This document shows positions 8,947-16,960 of a DNA stretch of 64,000 bases, in pieces (positions within the stretch are counted from its first letter, which is position 1; each line of letters starts with the position of its first letter). The stretch is from Larkinella sp051857545. Lineage in GTDB: Bacteria > Bacteroidota > Bacteroidia > Cytophagales > Spirosomataceae. A model generated the notes under the pieces. The model was not told the origin of the DNA. It searched no databases and saw nothing but the letters and a program-made list of their open reading frames with translations. Both the position numbers and the translations under genes were made by a program. Location: assembly GCF_051857545.1 (NCBI RefSeq), contig NZ_JBPZHB010000006.1:248001-312000 (forward strand). Direction: 5' to 3'.

Positions 8947-10080
8947 TCAATCCACCAAATCCTTGACTTTTTTCGGCAGTTTATCCGTCAACTCCTTAAC
9001 ATTCATTGGTTTTTTCGGACGTTCGGCTTCACCCAGCAGAAAACCGTACGGTTTGAGCGGTTCGACGGCATCGAAAACGACTTTGAGAATGGCCGTCATG
9101 GGCAGCGCCAGAATCAGGCCGGTCACGCCCCACAACTGCCCCCAGAGTAACAGAACAATAATGGCTGCCAGCGGGTTGATGCTGACTTTAGAACCCACGA
9201 TGTAGGGGGTGATGAAGTTGCCTTCCAGAATTTGGACGAACGAAAATACGCCGATAACGCCGAGGGCAACCAGCGGATTATCGTGGGTCAGCAGCGTGAA
9301 CAAAGCCGGCAACAGCGACCCGATCAGAATGCCAATGTACGGAATCAGGATCATGAACGCGCCCAGAAAACCGAAAAAGACGGCGTAATCGATGCCCAGA
9401 ATCAGCAGACCGACCGTGTTCAGCACGCCCACAATGATGATGACAAGCACCAACCCAACCAGATAATCCTTGACAACGGTGTAGATACGGCCAAAAACGA
9501 TGTCGATCTTGGCCCGCTTCGTACTCTTGAATACTTTGTAAAAAAATGACCGGAAGAAGTCGCGGTACAGCATCAGAAAGAAGATATACAGCGGCACAAT
9601 CGAGATGGTCGACAGCGTGTTGGTGGTAGCCAGCAAGGTGGACGTCAGAAAAGAACCGCTTTCACGAATCAGGTTGTTGACGTAACTCCGGGCCTCGGCC
9701 ACCATTTTCGAGCGTTCGATGTGAAACCGGTCTTCCCCGAACGTCTGTAGTCTGTCCAGAATCTGATTGCCCCGTTCGAGTAATTTAGGAGCTTCACTGG
9801 TGAAACTGGAAATTTGCAGGGAAATGAGGTAAAAAAGCAGGTAAAAAAAGCCGATCATGATCACCAGACAAATCAGAATGGCCGGTACGCGTGGCACCCG
9901 CCAGCGTTCGAGCCGGTGGTTGATCGGATACAGGATCATGGCGAACAGAATCGAAAAAACCAGCGGTACGATCAGTTCCTGCATGGCCGACAGCCAGTAG
10001 ACCAGGATCGTCAGCACAATCATGATGCAGGCAAACCGGACGTACGACGGTAAATTGACTTCAGGTAATTTGTTTTCCAT
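8947..10080 (-). CDS. AI-2E family transporter (PerM/UPF0118-like)
   Basis: 377 residues with about eight hydrophobic segments: paired helices at residues 15-75, a large soluble loop (about 90-150), then helices such as IVPLYIFFLMLYRDF and PYIGILIGSLLPALFTLL. The C-terminal motif GSKVSINPLAAIIVLLLWGQLWG is typical of this family. The family includes the AI-2 exporter TqsA and ion transporters, so substrate is not predictable. The start lies 20 bp from a large inverted repeat that separates it from the divergent gene at 10251. Confidence 0.9.
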   Translation of the reverse strand: MENKLPEVNLPSYVRFACIMIVLTILVYWLSAMQELIVPLVFSILFAMILYPINHRLERWRVPRVPAILICLVIMIGFFYLLFYLISLQISSFTSEAPKLLERGNQILDRLQTFGEDRFHIERSKMVAEARSYVNNLIRESGSFLTSTLLATTNTLSTISIVPLYIFFLMLYRDFFRSFFYKVFKSTKRAKIDIVFGRIYTVVKDYLVGLVLVIIIVGVLNTVGLLILGIDYAVFFGFLGAFMILIPYIGILIGSLLPALFTLLTHDNPLVALGVIGVFSFVQILEGNFITPYIVGSKVSINPLAAIIVLLLWGQLWGVTGLILALPMTAILKVVFDAVEPLKPYGFLLGEAERPKKPMNVKELTDKLPKKVKDLVD

Positions 10081-10100
10081 ATTTTTGGCTGTGGTATTCT

Positions 10101-10235
10101 GTTTTCGGTATACGGTTTTCGCCGGGCCGACGTTTCGGTGGCTGACGCATGCTTTCTGGCAGATGTGAGCATTGTACTAGCCGGAATGCGTCAGCCACCG
10201 AAACGTCGGCCCGGCGAAAACCGTATACCGAAAAC
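10101..10235. repeat. Inverted repeat, 50-bp perfect arms
   Basis: Arm 10101-10150 is an exact reverse complement of 10186-10235, with a 35-base spacer. The arms contain GCCGGGCCGACGTTTCGGTG. It occupies nearly all of the divergent gap between the AI-2E gene and the secreted protein at 10251, ending 15 bp before that start. Transcribed either way it would form a very stable hairpin. Confidence 0.9.
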
Positions 10236-10250
10236 TGTAAACTATTTTTT

Positions 10251-11096
10251 ATGACCTCTTTTCTTCTTTTTTTATTTTCGCTCAAAGTGGCCCTTTGCTC
10301 CTGCCACACGGAGAACAAACGCAGCGGTTTTCGCAGCGGACGGGCTCAGTATGCGGTTTCGCGGGTTGGGCGGCTGGCACCGGTGGTCAACGAAAGTTCG
10401 GGGCTGTCGTATCGTGCTGGTCGCAACACGTTCTGGACGCACAACGACAGCGGGGGCCGACCCACGCTCTATGAAGTGGCCCGCGACGGTTCGCTCGTCG
10501 ATTCGCTGCCCCTGCCAATGCTGAAAAACCGGGACTGGGAAGCCCTGGCGAGCCAGGACACGACGGCGGTGTTCATCGGCGACATCGGCAATAACGCCAA
10601 CGCCCGAACGGATCTCCGCATTTATCGGGTCAATCCCAAACAACCTAACGATTTTCAGACCATTCCGTTTCATTATGCCCGGCAGAAATCGTTTCCGGCG
10701 TCGAAAGATACGCGTAATTTCGACAGCGAGGCCCTTTTTGCCGCCAAAGACAGCCTGTACCTCATCTCAAAAAACCGGTCGGAGCCCCGGCTGCCTGTCA
10801 ACCTCTATGGGATGCCTGCCCAGGGCGGGGACCACGCCCTCGTTCCCACCGACAGCATTTTCCTGAACCGGATGGTGACCGATGCCGCCCTCAGCCCCGA
10901 CGGCCAAACGCTGGCGGTGTTGACTTATGGCAAGATTTTCCTGTTTGAGCAGAAAAATAACCGCATCGATTTTCAGCATCCGACGCGCTGCCTCCGGATT
11001 CCACGGGGACAAACCGAAGGGCTGGCATTTGTGAACAACACGGATTTGGTGATGACGAATGAACGGGGAAGGATGTATTTGATTCGGAGGAAGTGA
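10251..11096 (+). CDS. Secreted beta-propeller-like protein of unknown function
   Basis: 281 residues. I start at the ATG at 10251 because a hydrophobic leader (MTSFLLFLFSLKVALCSC) begins there; an upstream in-frame ATG falls inside the inverted repeat. The leader may be a lipoprotein signal. The mature part has repeated strand-like segments (SSGLSYRAGRNTFWTHNDSG, ALSPDGQTLAVLTYGKIFLF, TEGLAFVNNTDLVMTNERG) suggesting a beta-propeller. I do not recognise an enzyme motif. Confidence 0.65.
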   Translation: MTSFLLFLFSLKVALCSCHTENKRSGFRSGRAQYAVSRVGRLAPVVNESSGLSYRAGRNTFWTHNDSGGRPTLYEVARDGSLVDSLPLPMLKNRDWEALASQDTTAVFIGDIGNNANARTDLRIYRVNPKQPNDFQTIPFHYARQKSFPASKDTRNFDSEALFAAKDSLYLISKNRSEPRLPVNLYGMPAQGGDHALVPTDSIFLNRMVTDAALSPDGQTLAVLTYGKIFLFEQKNNRIDFQHPTRCLRIPRGQTEGLAFVNNTDLVMTNERGRMYLIRRK

Positions 11097-11245
11097 TCGT
11101 ATTGAGTCCGTTGTTACTTTTATTTTGCCCCTAACAAAAGCACAGTTCTTCATTTATTAATTTGAAAAGTTTATATTCGACCCGACAAACCGCCTTTATT
11201 ATCTTTTGAAGCCTTTTTGAGTCCTGACTAAAAGCGTTGGTAATC

Positions 11246-11845
11246 ATGAGAATCAGCTTCTACCTTCTGGCAGCAATGGGCTTGTTTTGCAGCCAATGTA
11301 CCCAACAGTATACGGCAACGCCAAAACCGGTAACTCCTAAAATAGATTATGACCAGGTCAGTATTCAACTCATGCAGAATCTGGCTCCTGAAATCATCGG
11401 TACATGGACGCTTCAAAAAGTAGTCGTAAAGCACAATCCAAGACTCTATTTCCGTGAACACGTCAAGTTGACCAAAGACAGCACTTTTCTGAACCTGGCT
11501 ACATTGACCATCCGGCCAGCAGCGGTTGCCCGGTCTACTCCCAGAGACCTCCGGCGCGGGGAATACGATGGCACGATTGAATACGGCGGAAAAGCCTATC
11601 CGGTTCAGTTAAATTTACGCGCTGATTTTGGCTGGCTGGTCAATAGAGAAGGTCCCCAGGCCATTTCGCTGTTTGAGTACCATTTTCCGAATGGCACGCG
11701 TATCGTTGAACCCGAAGAAGCGTTCCTGAAAGACCTTGGTTTGATCAACGATAATTTTTCAATCGAAGTCATCAACGGACAGCGGAAAATGGTTTGGCGT
11801 GGCTTTGATCGCGGGGTTGAACAGGTTGATCTCGTAAAGCAGTAA
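11246..11845 (+). CDS. Putative lipoprotein, unknown function
   Basis: 199 residues from the ATG at 11246 (an in-frame TTG three codons earlier is less likely). MRISFYLLAAMGLFCSQC looks like a lipoprotein leader. The rest contains short beta-rich segments (IIGTWTLQKVVVKHNPRLYF, MVWRGFDRGVEQVDLV), reminiscent of small lipocalin-like lipoproteins, but no family is certain. It stands alone on the plus strand, with 117 bp to the converging GH43 gene. Confidence 0.55.
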   Translation: MRISFYLLAAMGLFCSQCTQQYTATPKPVTPKIDYDQVSIQLMQNLAPEIIGTWTLQKVVVKHNPRLYFREHVKLTKDSTFLNLATLTIRPAAVARSTPRDLRRGEYDGTIEYGGKAYPVQLNLRADFGWLVNREGPQAISLFEYHFPNGTRIVEPEEAFLKDLGLINDNFSIEVINGQRKMVWRGFDRGVEQVDLVKQ

Positions 11846-11962
11846 CCTAGCCAGGCTCATTACCACGGTTTAAATCGATAGGTCTACCTCTCGCTATTTG
11901 TCGCCCGGTTTTTCTTAATCTGCTAAAACCGTCTTTAGGGTACGATCCTGCCAACCGGATCA

Positions 11963-12955
11963 TCAAGGCAAATAAGGCTTCCCGACCACCAGTTTATCGC
12001 CCGAAAAGTCTACTTCGAACAAATGCGGAACCCGGTGCGTACGACCGTTGGTACTTTTATGGCTGTGAAGCGACATCAACCAGGTGCCGTTCAGGGTCCG
12101 AAACAACATGCCATGACCGTAATTGGGTGGGGTGATGGGCTCTTTTTCGTGGAGCCAGGGGCCATCCAGCGTGCCGCTTTTCGAATAGGCAATGCCTTGT
12201 GTATAGACATCCCCGATCCAACTGGTCCAAAGCATGGCCAGCCTGCCGGTTCCGGTGCGAAATAGATACGGCCCGTCCGTCACTTTGTTGGGGCCGGTCC
12301 CGCCGTTCTCACGACTCCAGGGGCTTTCGCTGGCCCGAAACAGCAGTTTTCCTTCGCCAACCGACCCGCTTAAATCCGGTTTCAGTTCGATCTTCTCAAT
12401 GGTTCCATTCAGGTTTTGCAGCCATTCGTAACAATAAACCATATACGGTTTTCCGTCCTTCTCCACCCACAAGGTGCCATCCAGCGTTGGCTTGTCGGCA
12501 GGCAGGTAGGTAGGGTCTTTCATCGGAACGTAAGGCCCTTCCGGTTGATCGCTGACCAGAACATGGCTGGCCCGGCGCTCGATGATATTTTCGCCGACCG
12601 TATCGATTTTCACCGCCCGGTTGGTGAAGGTGGCAAAATAATAGTATTTGTCTTTGTAATGATGCAGTTCGGCCGCCCAGATCATCGGGTTCGGCCCCAT
12701 CCAGGAGCCAGGATCGGTGCGGGTTACTTTGAAAGGGCCGGTCCATTTTTTCAGGTCTTTGCTTTTCCACAGCATGCCCCCCGTACCGGTCATATAGTAC
12801 GTCGAGGTCTTTTTATCCGCCAAAATAAACGGGTCGCTCAGGCGAATGGAATCCAGCGGCACATCCTGCCGGAGCACAGGCGCCCGGTTTTGCGAAAAAA
12901 CCGGGGTCAGATGAGCGGTAATCAGGGCAACGATCAATACGGCTTTTTTAATCAT
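11963..12955 (-). CDS. Glycoside hydrolase family 43-like enzyme, secreted
   Basis: 330 residues with a signal peptide (MIKKAVLIVALITAHLTPVFS). A five-bladed propeller signature is visible: LSDPFILADKKTSTYYMTGT (candidate general base Asp), PNPMIWAAELHHYKDKYYYF, TLDGTLWVEKDGKPYMVYCY and TDGPYLFRTGTGRLAMLW. GH43 enzymes act on arabinose- or xylose-containing polysaccharides. The usual EGP motif that supplies the general acid Glu reads DGP here, and the second-blade Asp position reads AEL, so activity or specificity may differ. No neighbouring polysaccharide genes. Confidence 0.75.
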   Translation of the reverse strand: MIKKAVLIVALITAHLTPVFSQNRAPVLRQDVPLDSIRLSDPFILADKKTSTYYMTGTGGMLWKSKDLKKWTGPFKVTRTDPGSWMGPNPMIWAAELHHYKDKYYYFATFTNRAVKIDTVGENIIERRASHVLVSDQPEGPYVPMKDPTYLPADKPTLDGTLWVEKDGKPYMVYCYEWLQNLNGTIEKIELKPDLSGSVGEGKLLFRASESPWSRENGGTGPNKVTDGPYLFRTGTGRLAMLWTSWIGDVYTQGIAYSKSGTLDGPWLHEKEPITPPNYGHGMLFRTLNGTWLMSLHSHKSTNGRTHRVPHLFEVDFSGDKLVVGKPYLP

Positions 12956-13224
12956 GGGGCTGCGGTCTGCTAATGATCGGATATTTCAGGTCTGTTTCAG
13001 CGATTTATCACACTAAATGTATCACTATTTTAGTCGTTTTAATCGAGAGGCAGAAAGAATAGCCTCCGGTTTGACCATGCCGTTGCGCCCGTTTTTTATC
13101 CTATTGCGTATTGTGCGGGGTAACGTCATTTCGTGTTAAGTTTTTGTTAACAATAGAGTTAACTTCGTAAAATTGCTGACACAGCGCGTACCTTCGATTC
13201 CAAATTACACCAACAAACCGTAGA

Positions 13225-13929
13225 ATGAGTGCCACGAAGACTTCCCAACAACTCCACCGTGTGCTGGTGGTCGACGACGACCCCGACATTGTCGAGCTGT
13301 TGCAATACAATCTGGAGAAAGAAGGGTACGACGTCCGCACTGCGCCCGATGGCCGAAAAGCCCTCGACACCGCCCGCTCGTTTGTTCCCGAACTGGTGTT
13401 GCTCGATATCATGATGCCGCAACTCGACGGCATCGAAACCGGCCGCCAACTCCGCAATTTGCCTGATCTGCGCCAAACGTTTATTCTTTACCTAACCGCC
13501 CGCTCCGAGGAATATTCGGAGGTGGCTGCTTTTGAAATCGGGGCCGACGACTACATTACGAAGCCCATCAAACCGCGCGCGCTGATGAGCCGCATCAACG
13601 CCCTCTTCCGGCGCGAAGCCCAGAAAGCCGATCCGGGCGAGAAAATCGAAATCGGCGGGCTGGTCATCAACCGCCTGAACTACACCGTAACGACTGGCGA
13701 CAAAACCGTCGTGCTGCCCAAAAAGGAGTTCGAACTGCTGTTTTTCCTCGCGCTGTCGCCTAACAAAGTATTTGGCCGGGAAGAGTTGCTGCAAAAAATC
13801 TGGGGAGTCGATATCTACGTCCTCGAACGCACCGTCGATGTGCACATCCGGAAATTGCGGGAAAAAATCGGCGAAACCTACATCAAAACCCTGAAAGGCG
13901 TGGGGTACATGTTCAATGATGAAGGTTAA
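13225..13929 (+). CDS. OmpR/PhoB-family response regulator
   Basis: 234 residues. The receiver domain (about 12-130) has the acidic pocket VVDDDPD, phospho-acceptor Asp61 in LVLLDIMMPQLDG and the conserved Lys in YITKPIKPRAL. A C-terminal winged helix (about 145-232) follows, with the DNA-recognition region VYVLERTVDVHIRKLREKIG. The kinase gene starts 17 bp downstream, forming a PhoB/PhoR-like pair. Whether it senses phosphate is not shown by the sequence. Confidence 0.92.
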   Translation: MSATKTSQQLHRVLVVDDDPDIVELLQYNLEKEGYDVRTAPDGRKALDTARSFVPELVLLDIMMPQLDGIETGRQLRNLPDLRQTFILYLTARSEEYSEVAAFEIGADDYITKPIKPRALMSRINALFRREAQKADPGEKIEIGGLVINRLNYTVTTGDKTVVLPKKEFELLFFLALSPNKVFGREELLQKIWGVDIYVLERTVDVHIRKLREKIGETYIKTLKGVGYMFNDEG

Positions 13930-13946
13930 GCGGTTATCTTTACTTC

Positions 13947-14981
13947 ATGTCGCTTAGCCCCCGTATTGCTGCGTTTCTGCTGGCCGGTCTGATTTCGGCC
14001 CTGACGGTCGTGTTTCTGACGTTTGTGGAAGGCGTCACGCGCAGCATGTTGTTCGTGGTGGCGATTTCGTCGTTGATCGTTTCGTTTTTCCTGATTCTGT
14101 ATGCCATCGAAATTCTGGTGTACCGCGAGGTCAACAAACTCTACAAAACCATCCACAAACTGCGCATCAAGGATTTTACGATTTCCCGGACCACCATCGT
14201 TAAAAACAGCAATCCGTTCAAGAAACTGAACGACGAGATTTTTGTCTATGTGGCCCGCAAACAGAAGGAAATCGAGGAACTCCGGCGACTCGAACAGTTC
14301 CGGCGTGAGTTTCTGGCCGACGTTTCCCACGAACTGAAAACGCCCATTTTTGCCGCGCAGGGCTTCGTACACACGCTCATCGACGGGGCCATCGACGACG
14401 AGAAGGTGCGGGATAAATTTCTGGCCAAAGCCGCCAAAAGTTTAGACGGTCTGGATGCACTGGTGAAAGACCTCGTGGCCCTGTCGCAACTGGAAACCGG
14501 CGAGGTGAAGATGCATTTTGAGCCGGTGGATATTTACCAGATTACGCTGGAGGTGTTTGAGCAACTGGAAAATAACGCGCTGGCCCGCCAGGCTTCCTTA
14601 AAAATCAAATCCGATCAACCCGGCGGTATTTTGGTCAAAGCCGACCCGCAACGCATCACGCAGGTACTCACCAACCTGATCGAAAATGCCATTAAATACG
14701 GCAACAACGGCGGCAAGGTGGTGGTCAGTTTTGAGGAGGAAAAGAAGCAGTACATCATTCAGGTGCGCGACAACGGCCCCGGCATTCCGCCCGAACACCT
14801 CAACCGCATCTTCGAGCGGTTTTACCGCGTCGATAAAAGCCGTTCGAAAGAACGGGGTGGCACCGGTCTGGGACTCGCCATTGTGAAGCACATTCTGAAC
14901 GCCCACAAATCGAAAATCACGGTGATGAGCAAACCGGACAAAGGCACGGTTTTCAGTTTCAAGCTCGATAAAGCCGATTAA
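13947..14981 (+). CDS. PhoR-like sensor histidine kinase
   Basis: 344 residues. Two N-terminal membrane helices (about 6-26 and 34-57) with almost no periplasmic loop are followed by a short linker and the dimerisation/phospho-acceptor helix FLADVSHELKTP (His128). The HATPase domain shows the N-box (LTNLIENAIKYG), G1 (VRDNGPGIP), F-box (IFERFYRVDK) and G2 (GGTGLGLAIVKHIL). With so little outside the membrane, it probably senses through the membrane or a partner protein. Its stop codon overlaps the converging tag stop within TTAA. Confidence 0.92.
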   Translation: MSLSPRIAAFLLAGLISALTVVFLTFVEGVTRSMLFVVAISSLIVSFFLILYAIEILVYREVNKLYKTIHKLRIKDFTISRTTIVKNSNPFKKLNDEIFVYVARKQKEIEELRRLEQFRREFLADVSHELKTPIFAAQGFVHTLIDGAIDDEKVRDKFLAKAAKSLDGLDALVKDLVALSQLETGEVKMHFEPVDIYQITLEVFEQLENNALARQASLKIKSDQPGGILVKADPQRITQVLTNLIENAIKYGNNGGKVVVSFEEEKKQYIIQVRDNGPGIPPEHLNRIFERFYRVDKSRSKERGGTGLGLAIVKHILNAHKSKITVMSKPDKGTVFSFKLDKAD

Positions 14982-15529
14982 CGCCCTACGGCCCATAACG
15001 GCTTTTTCTCCAGCACCTTTTCAAACACCGGACAGTCGGCCGCGTGGGCGCCGGGCAGATAGCCGATGCTCATCAGGAACTCGTTCACGATTTCACCGCC
15101 GGTAAAGCGAAACGTTTTTTTGAACAGCTTCACCCATTCTTCTTTGGTTTTGGGATGGTGGAGTTCCAGCCAGCTTTCAAACGAACCATGTTCTTTTTGC
15201 AGTTGCAGGATGGTTTTGGCGTTTTCGATGGCGGCATTGACTTTCAGCCGGTTGCGGATGATGCCCGCATCGGCCAGCAGTCGTTCGCGGTCGGCGTCGG
15301 TATAAGCCGCAACTGTGGCAATGGAGAAATTATCGTAGGCTTTTCGAAAACCGGCTTCCTTTTTCAGGATCGTTTCCCAGCTCAAACCGGCCTGATTGAT
15401 TTCCAGCACCAGCCGACAAAACAGCTCGTCGTCATCATGGATTGGAAAACCGTAAAGATGGTCGTGATAGGCCTTGTGGAGAGCCTTTCGTTCGGCGGTC
15501 ATGAAATCGATGGCAGTGCAGTACGACAT
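14978..15529 (-). CDS. tag: DNA-3-methyladenine glycosylase I
   Basis: 183 residues, matching Tag length. The zinc-snap pattern is visible as Cys4, His21 (KAYHDHLYG), His162 and Cys166 (GAHAADCPV). The alkyl-base pocket region LEINQAGLSWETILKKEAGF is also conserved. It removes 3-methyladenine from alkylated DNA as the first step of base excision repair. It is a single gene facing the kinase gene tail-to-tail with overlapping stop codons, and is probably transcribed alone. Confidence 0.9.
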   Translation of the reverse strand: MSYCTAIDFMTAERKALHKAYHDHLYGFPIHDDDELFCRLVLEINQAGLSWETILKKEAGFRKAYDNFSIATVAAYTDADRERLLADAGIIRNRLKVNAAIENAKTILQLQKEHGSFESWLELHHPKTKEEWVKLFKKTFRFTGGEIVNEFLMSIGYLPGAHAADCPVFEKVLEKKPLWAVGR

Positions 15530-15563
15530 TGGAAAACGGATCGGTCAAATTTTAATGTAGCCC

Positions 15564-15653
15564 ACCGTTTTAACGGTTTCAGGATCTCAAAACCGTTGAA
15601 ACGGTTGGGCGTTCTGGCACTATTCTCGGTTTTCCCACGGTTTTAACCGTGGG
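15564..15653. repeat. Three small REP-like hairpins
   Basis: Three palindromes of related design follow each other: ACCGTT-TT-AACGGT (15564-15577), AACCGTT-GA-AACGGTT (15591-15606) and CCCACGGTT-TT-AACCGTGGG (15634-15653). They lie in the 295-bp divergent gap between tag and the pseudouridine synthase. They resemble repetitive extragenic palindromes. Confidence 0.7.
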
Positions 15654-15789
15654 CTGGATCAACACCTGATCCGGTTATTGTACGACAAAGTTATCGGATT
15701 GTGGCCGAAGAACGGTATCCAATTGCTGTAGATTGTACCCAAAATAACACTGCCAATCACCCGGTTTTTCGACAGGGAATCTTTTTGCC

Positions 15790-15820
15790 TTGGATAGCAT
15801 TCTGTTGTTCAGGACCTTTG
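15790..15820 (+). promoter_or_regulatory. Candidate promoter of the RluA-type gene
   Basis: TTG at 15790-15792 and GACCTTTG at 15813-15820 are 20 bases apart, close to the Bacteroidota TTTG / TAnnTTTG consensus. The -7 element ends only four bases before the ATG at 15825, which would give a leaderless or nearly leaderless mRNA. Confidence 0.45.
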
Positions 15821-15824
15821 TACT

Positions 15825-16544
15825 ATGAAACTGAATTTTGAAGATCTGATTGTTTTCGAGAACGACGACTATATTTTAATCAATAAACCCGCGAATATTG
15901 CTTCGCTCGACGAACGGAATGCCGATAAGTCGCAGAGTATCCTGCGATTAGCCAAAGCCTACCATCCGGATGCCCAGCTCGGCCACCGCCTGGACAAAGG
16001 CACGTCGGGCATTCTGGCGATTGCCAAAAACCCGGCGGCCTACCGCCACCTGGCGATGCAGTTCGAACACCGGGAAGTAACCAAACGCTACCACGCCGTC
16101 GTGGATGGCATTCACGATTTCGAAGGCATTTCGGTGTATCTGCCCATTTCGCCCATCAAAGACGGAACGGCGGTGAAAATAGACCGGCAGAAAGGGAAAG
16201 AGGCCGAAACCATTTTCAATACGCTGAAAGTATACCGGATGCATACCTTGATGGAGTGTCTGCCAATTACGGGCCGGATGCACCAGATTCGGGTTCACCT
16301 GATGTGTTTGAAAGCCCCCATTGCCAATGATCCGACGTACGGCGGAAAACCGGTTTTTCTGTCGGATCTGAAGCGGAAATTCAACCTGAAAAAAGACACC
16401 GAAGAACAGTCGCTCATTCAGCGTGTGGCCCTGCACGCCCGCTCGCTGACGTTTACGCTGCTGGATGGTGAACGAACGATTTTTGAAGCGCCCTATCCGA
16501 AAGATTTCGAAGTATTGGTGAAGCAGTTAGAGAAAAATAGTTAG
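15825..16544 (+). CDS. RluA-family RNA pseudouridine synthase
   Basis: 239 residues. The catalytic motif is GHRLDKGTSGILAIAKN, with Asp57 as nucleophile; KRYHAVVDG and the distal TGRMHQIRVHL motif are also conserved. There is no N-terminal S4 RNA-binding domain, so it belongs to the short RluA/RluC/RluD-like proteins. The target could be 23S rRNA or tRNA and cannot be told from sequence alone. Likely monocistronic. Confidence 0.9.
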   Translation: MKLNFEDLIVFENDDYILINKPANIASLDERNADKSQSILRLAKAYHPDAQLGHRLDKGTSGILAIAKNPAAYRHLAMQFEHREVTKRYHAVVDGIHDFEGISVYLPISPIKDGTAVKIDRQKGKEAETIFNTLKVYRMHTLMECLPITGRMHQIRVHLMCLKAPIANDPTYGGKPVFLSDLKRKFNLKKDTEEQSLIQRVALHARSLTFTLLDGERTIFEAPYPKDFEVLVKQLEKNS

Positions 16545-16607
16545 TTTTCAGGCTCAATTTGGCGTTAACTCCTAAAACCGTACCGGCGAACCGGTCGAAA
16601 AACAAGC

Positions 16608-16907
16608 ATGTTTGTTCATACCGTATATTTCTGGCTCACGAACCCCGAAAGCGACGACGACCGCCAGGCGCTCCGCGCCGGCCTTGAAACGCTCAAAGGC
16701 ATCACGCATTTTGAAGCGTTGTACATTGGCAAACCCGCCGACACCCGTCGGCCCGTCATCGATCATTCCTACGACTGGTCACTGACCTATATTTTCAGTG
16801 ATCAGGCGGCCCACGATGCGTATCAGGAAGATCCGATCCACCTGAAATTTGTGGAAACCTGCGCGCGATACTGGAGCAAGGTTCTGGTGTATGATGCGGT
16901 AGAATAA
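16608..16907 (+). CDS. Dabb (stress-responsive A/B barrel) family protein
   Basis: 99 residues, the usual length for this ferredoxin-like dimeric barrel family. The start MFVHTVYFWL and later HFEALYIGKPA, WSLTYIFSD and AHDAYQEDPIHLKFV fit the family pattern. Dabb proteins include enzymes and uncharacterised proteins, so activity is open. A perfect 16-bp-arm terminator follows, shared with the converging PSP1 gene. Confidence 0.85.
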   Translation: MFVHTVYFWLTNPESDDDRQALRAGLETLKGITHFEALYIGKPADTRRPVIDHSYDWSLTYIFSDQAAHDAYQEDPIHLKFVETCARYWSKVLVYDAVE

Positions 16908-16920
16908 AACCCATCTTGGG

Positions 16921-16960
16921 AATATGAAAAAACCGGCCTTCCGACCGGTTTTTTCATATT
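16921..16960. terminator. Bidirectional terminator
   Basis: AATATGAAAAAACCGG (16921-16936) pairs perfectly with 16945-16960 around an 8-base loop. It gives a GC-topped hairpin with A and T runs for both strands. The right arm overlaps the PSP1 stop codon. Confidence 0.9.

Noticed and set aside
13150..13200. TACCTTCG considered as the -7 box of the response-regulator promoter
   Set aside because: It has no matching TTTG at a sensible distance, so it was not called.
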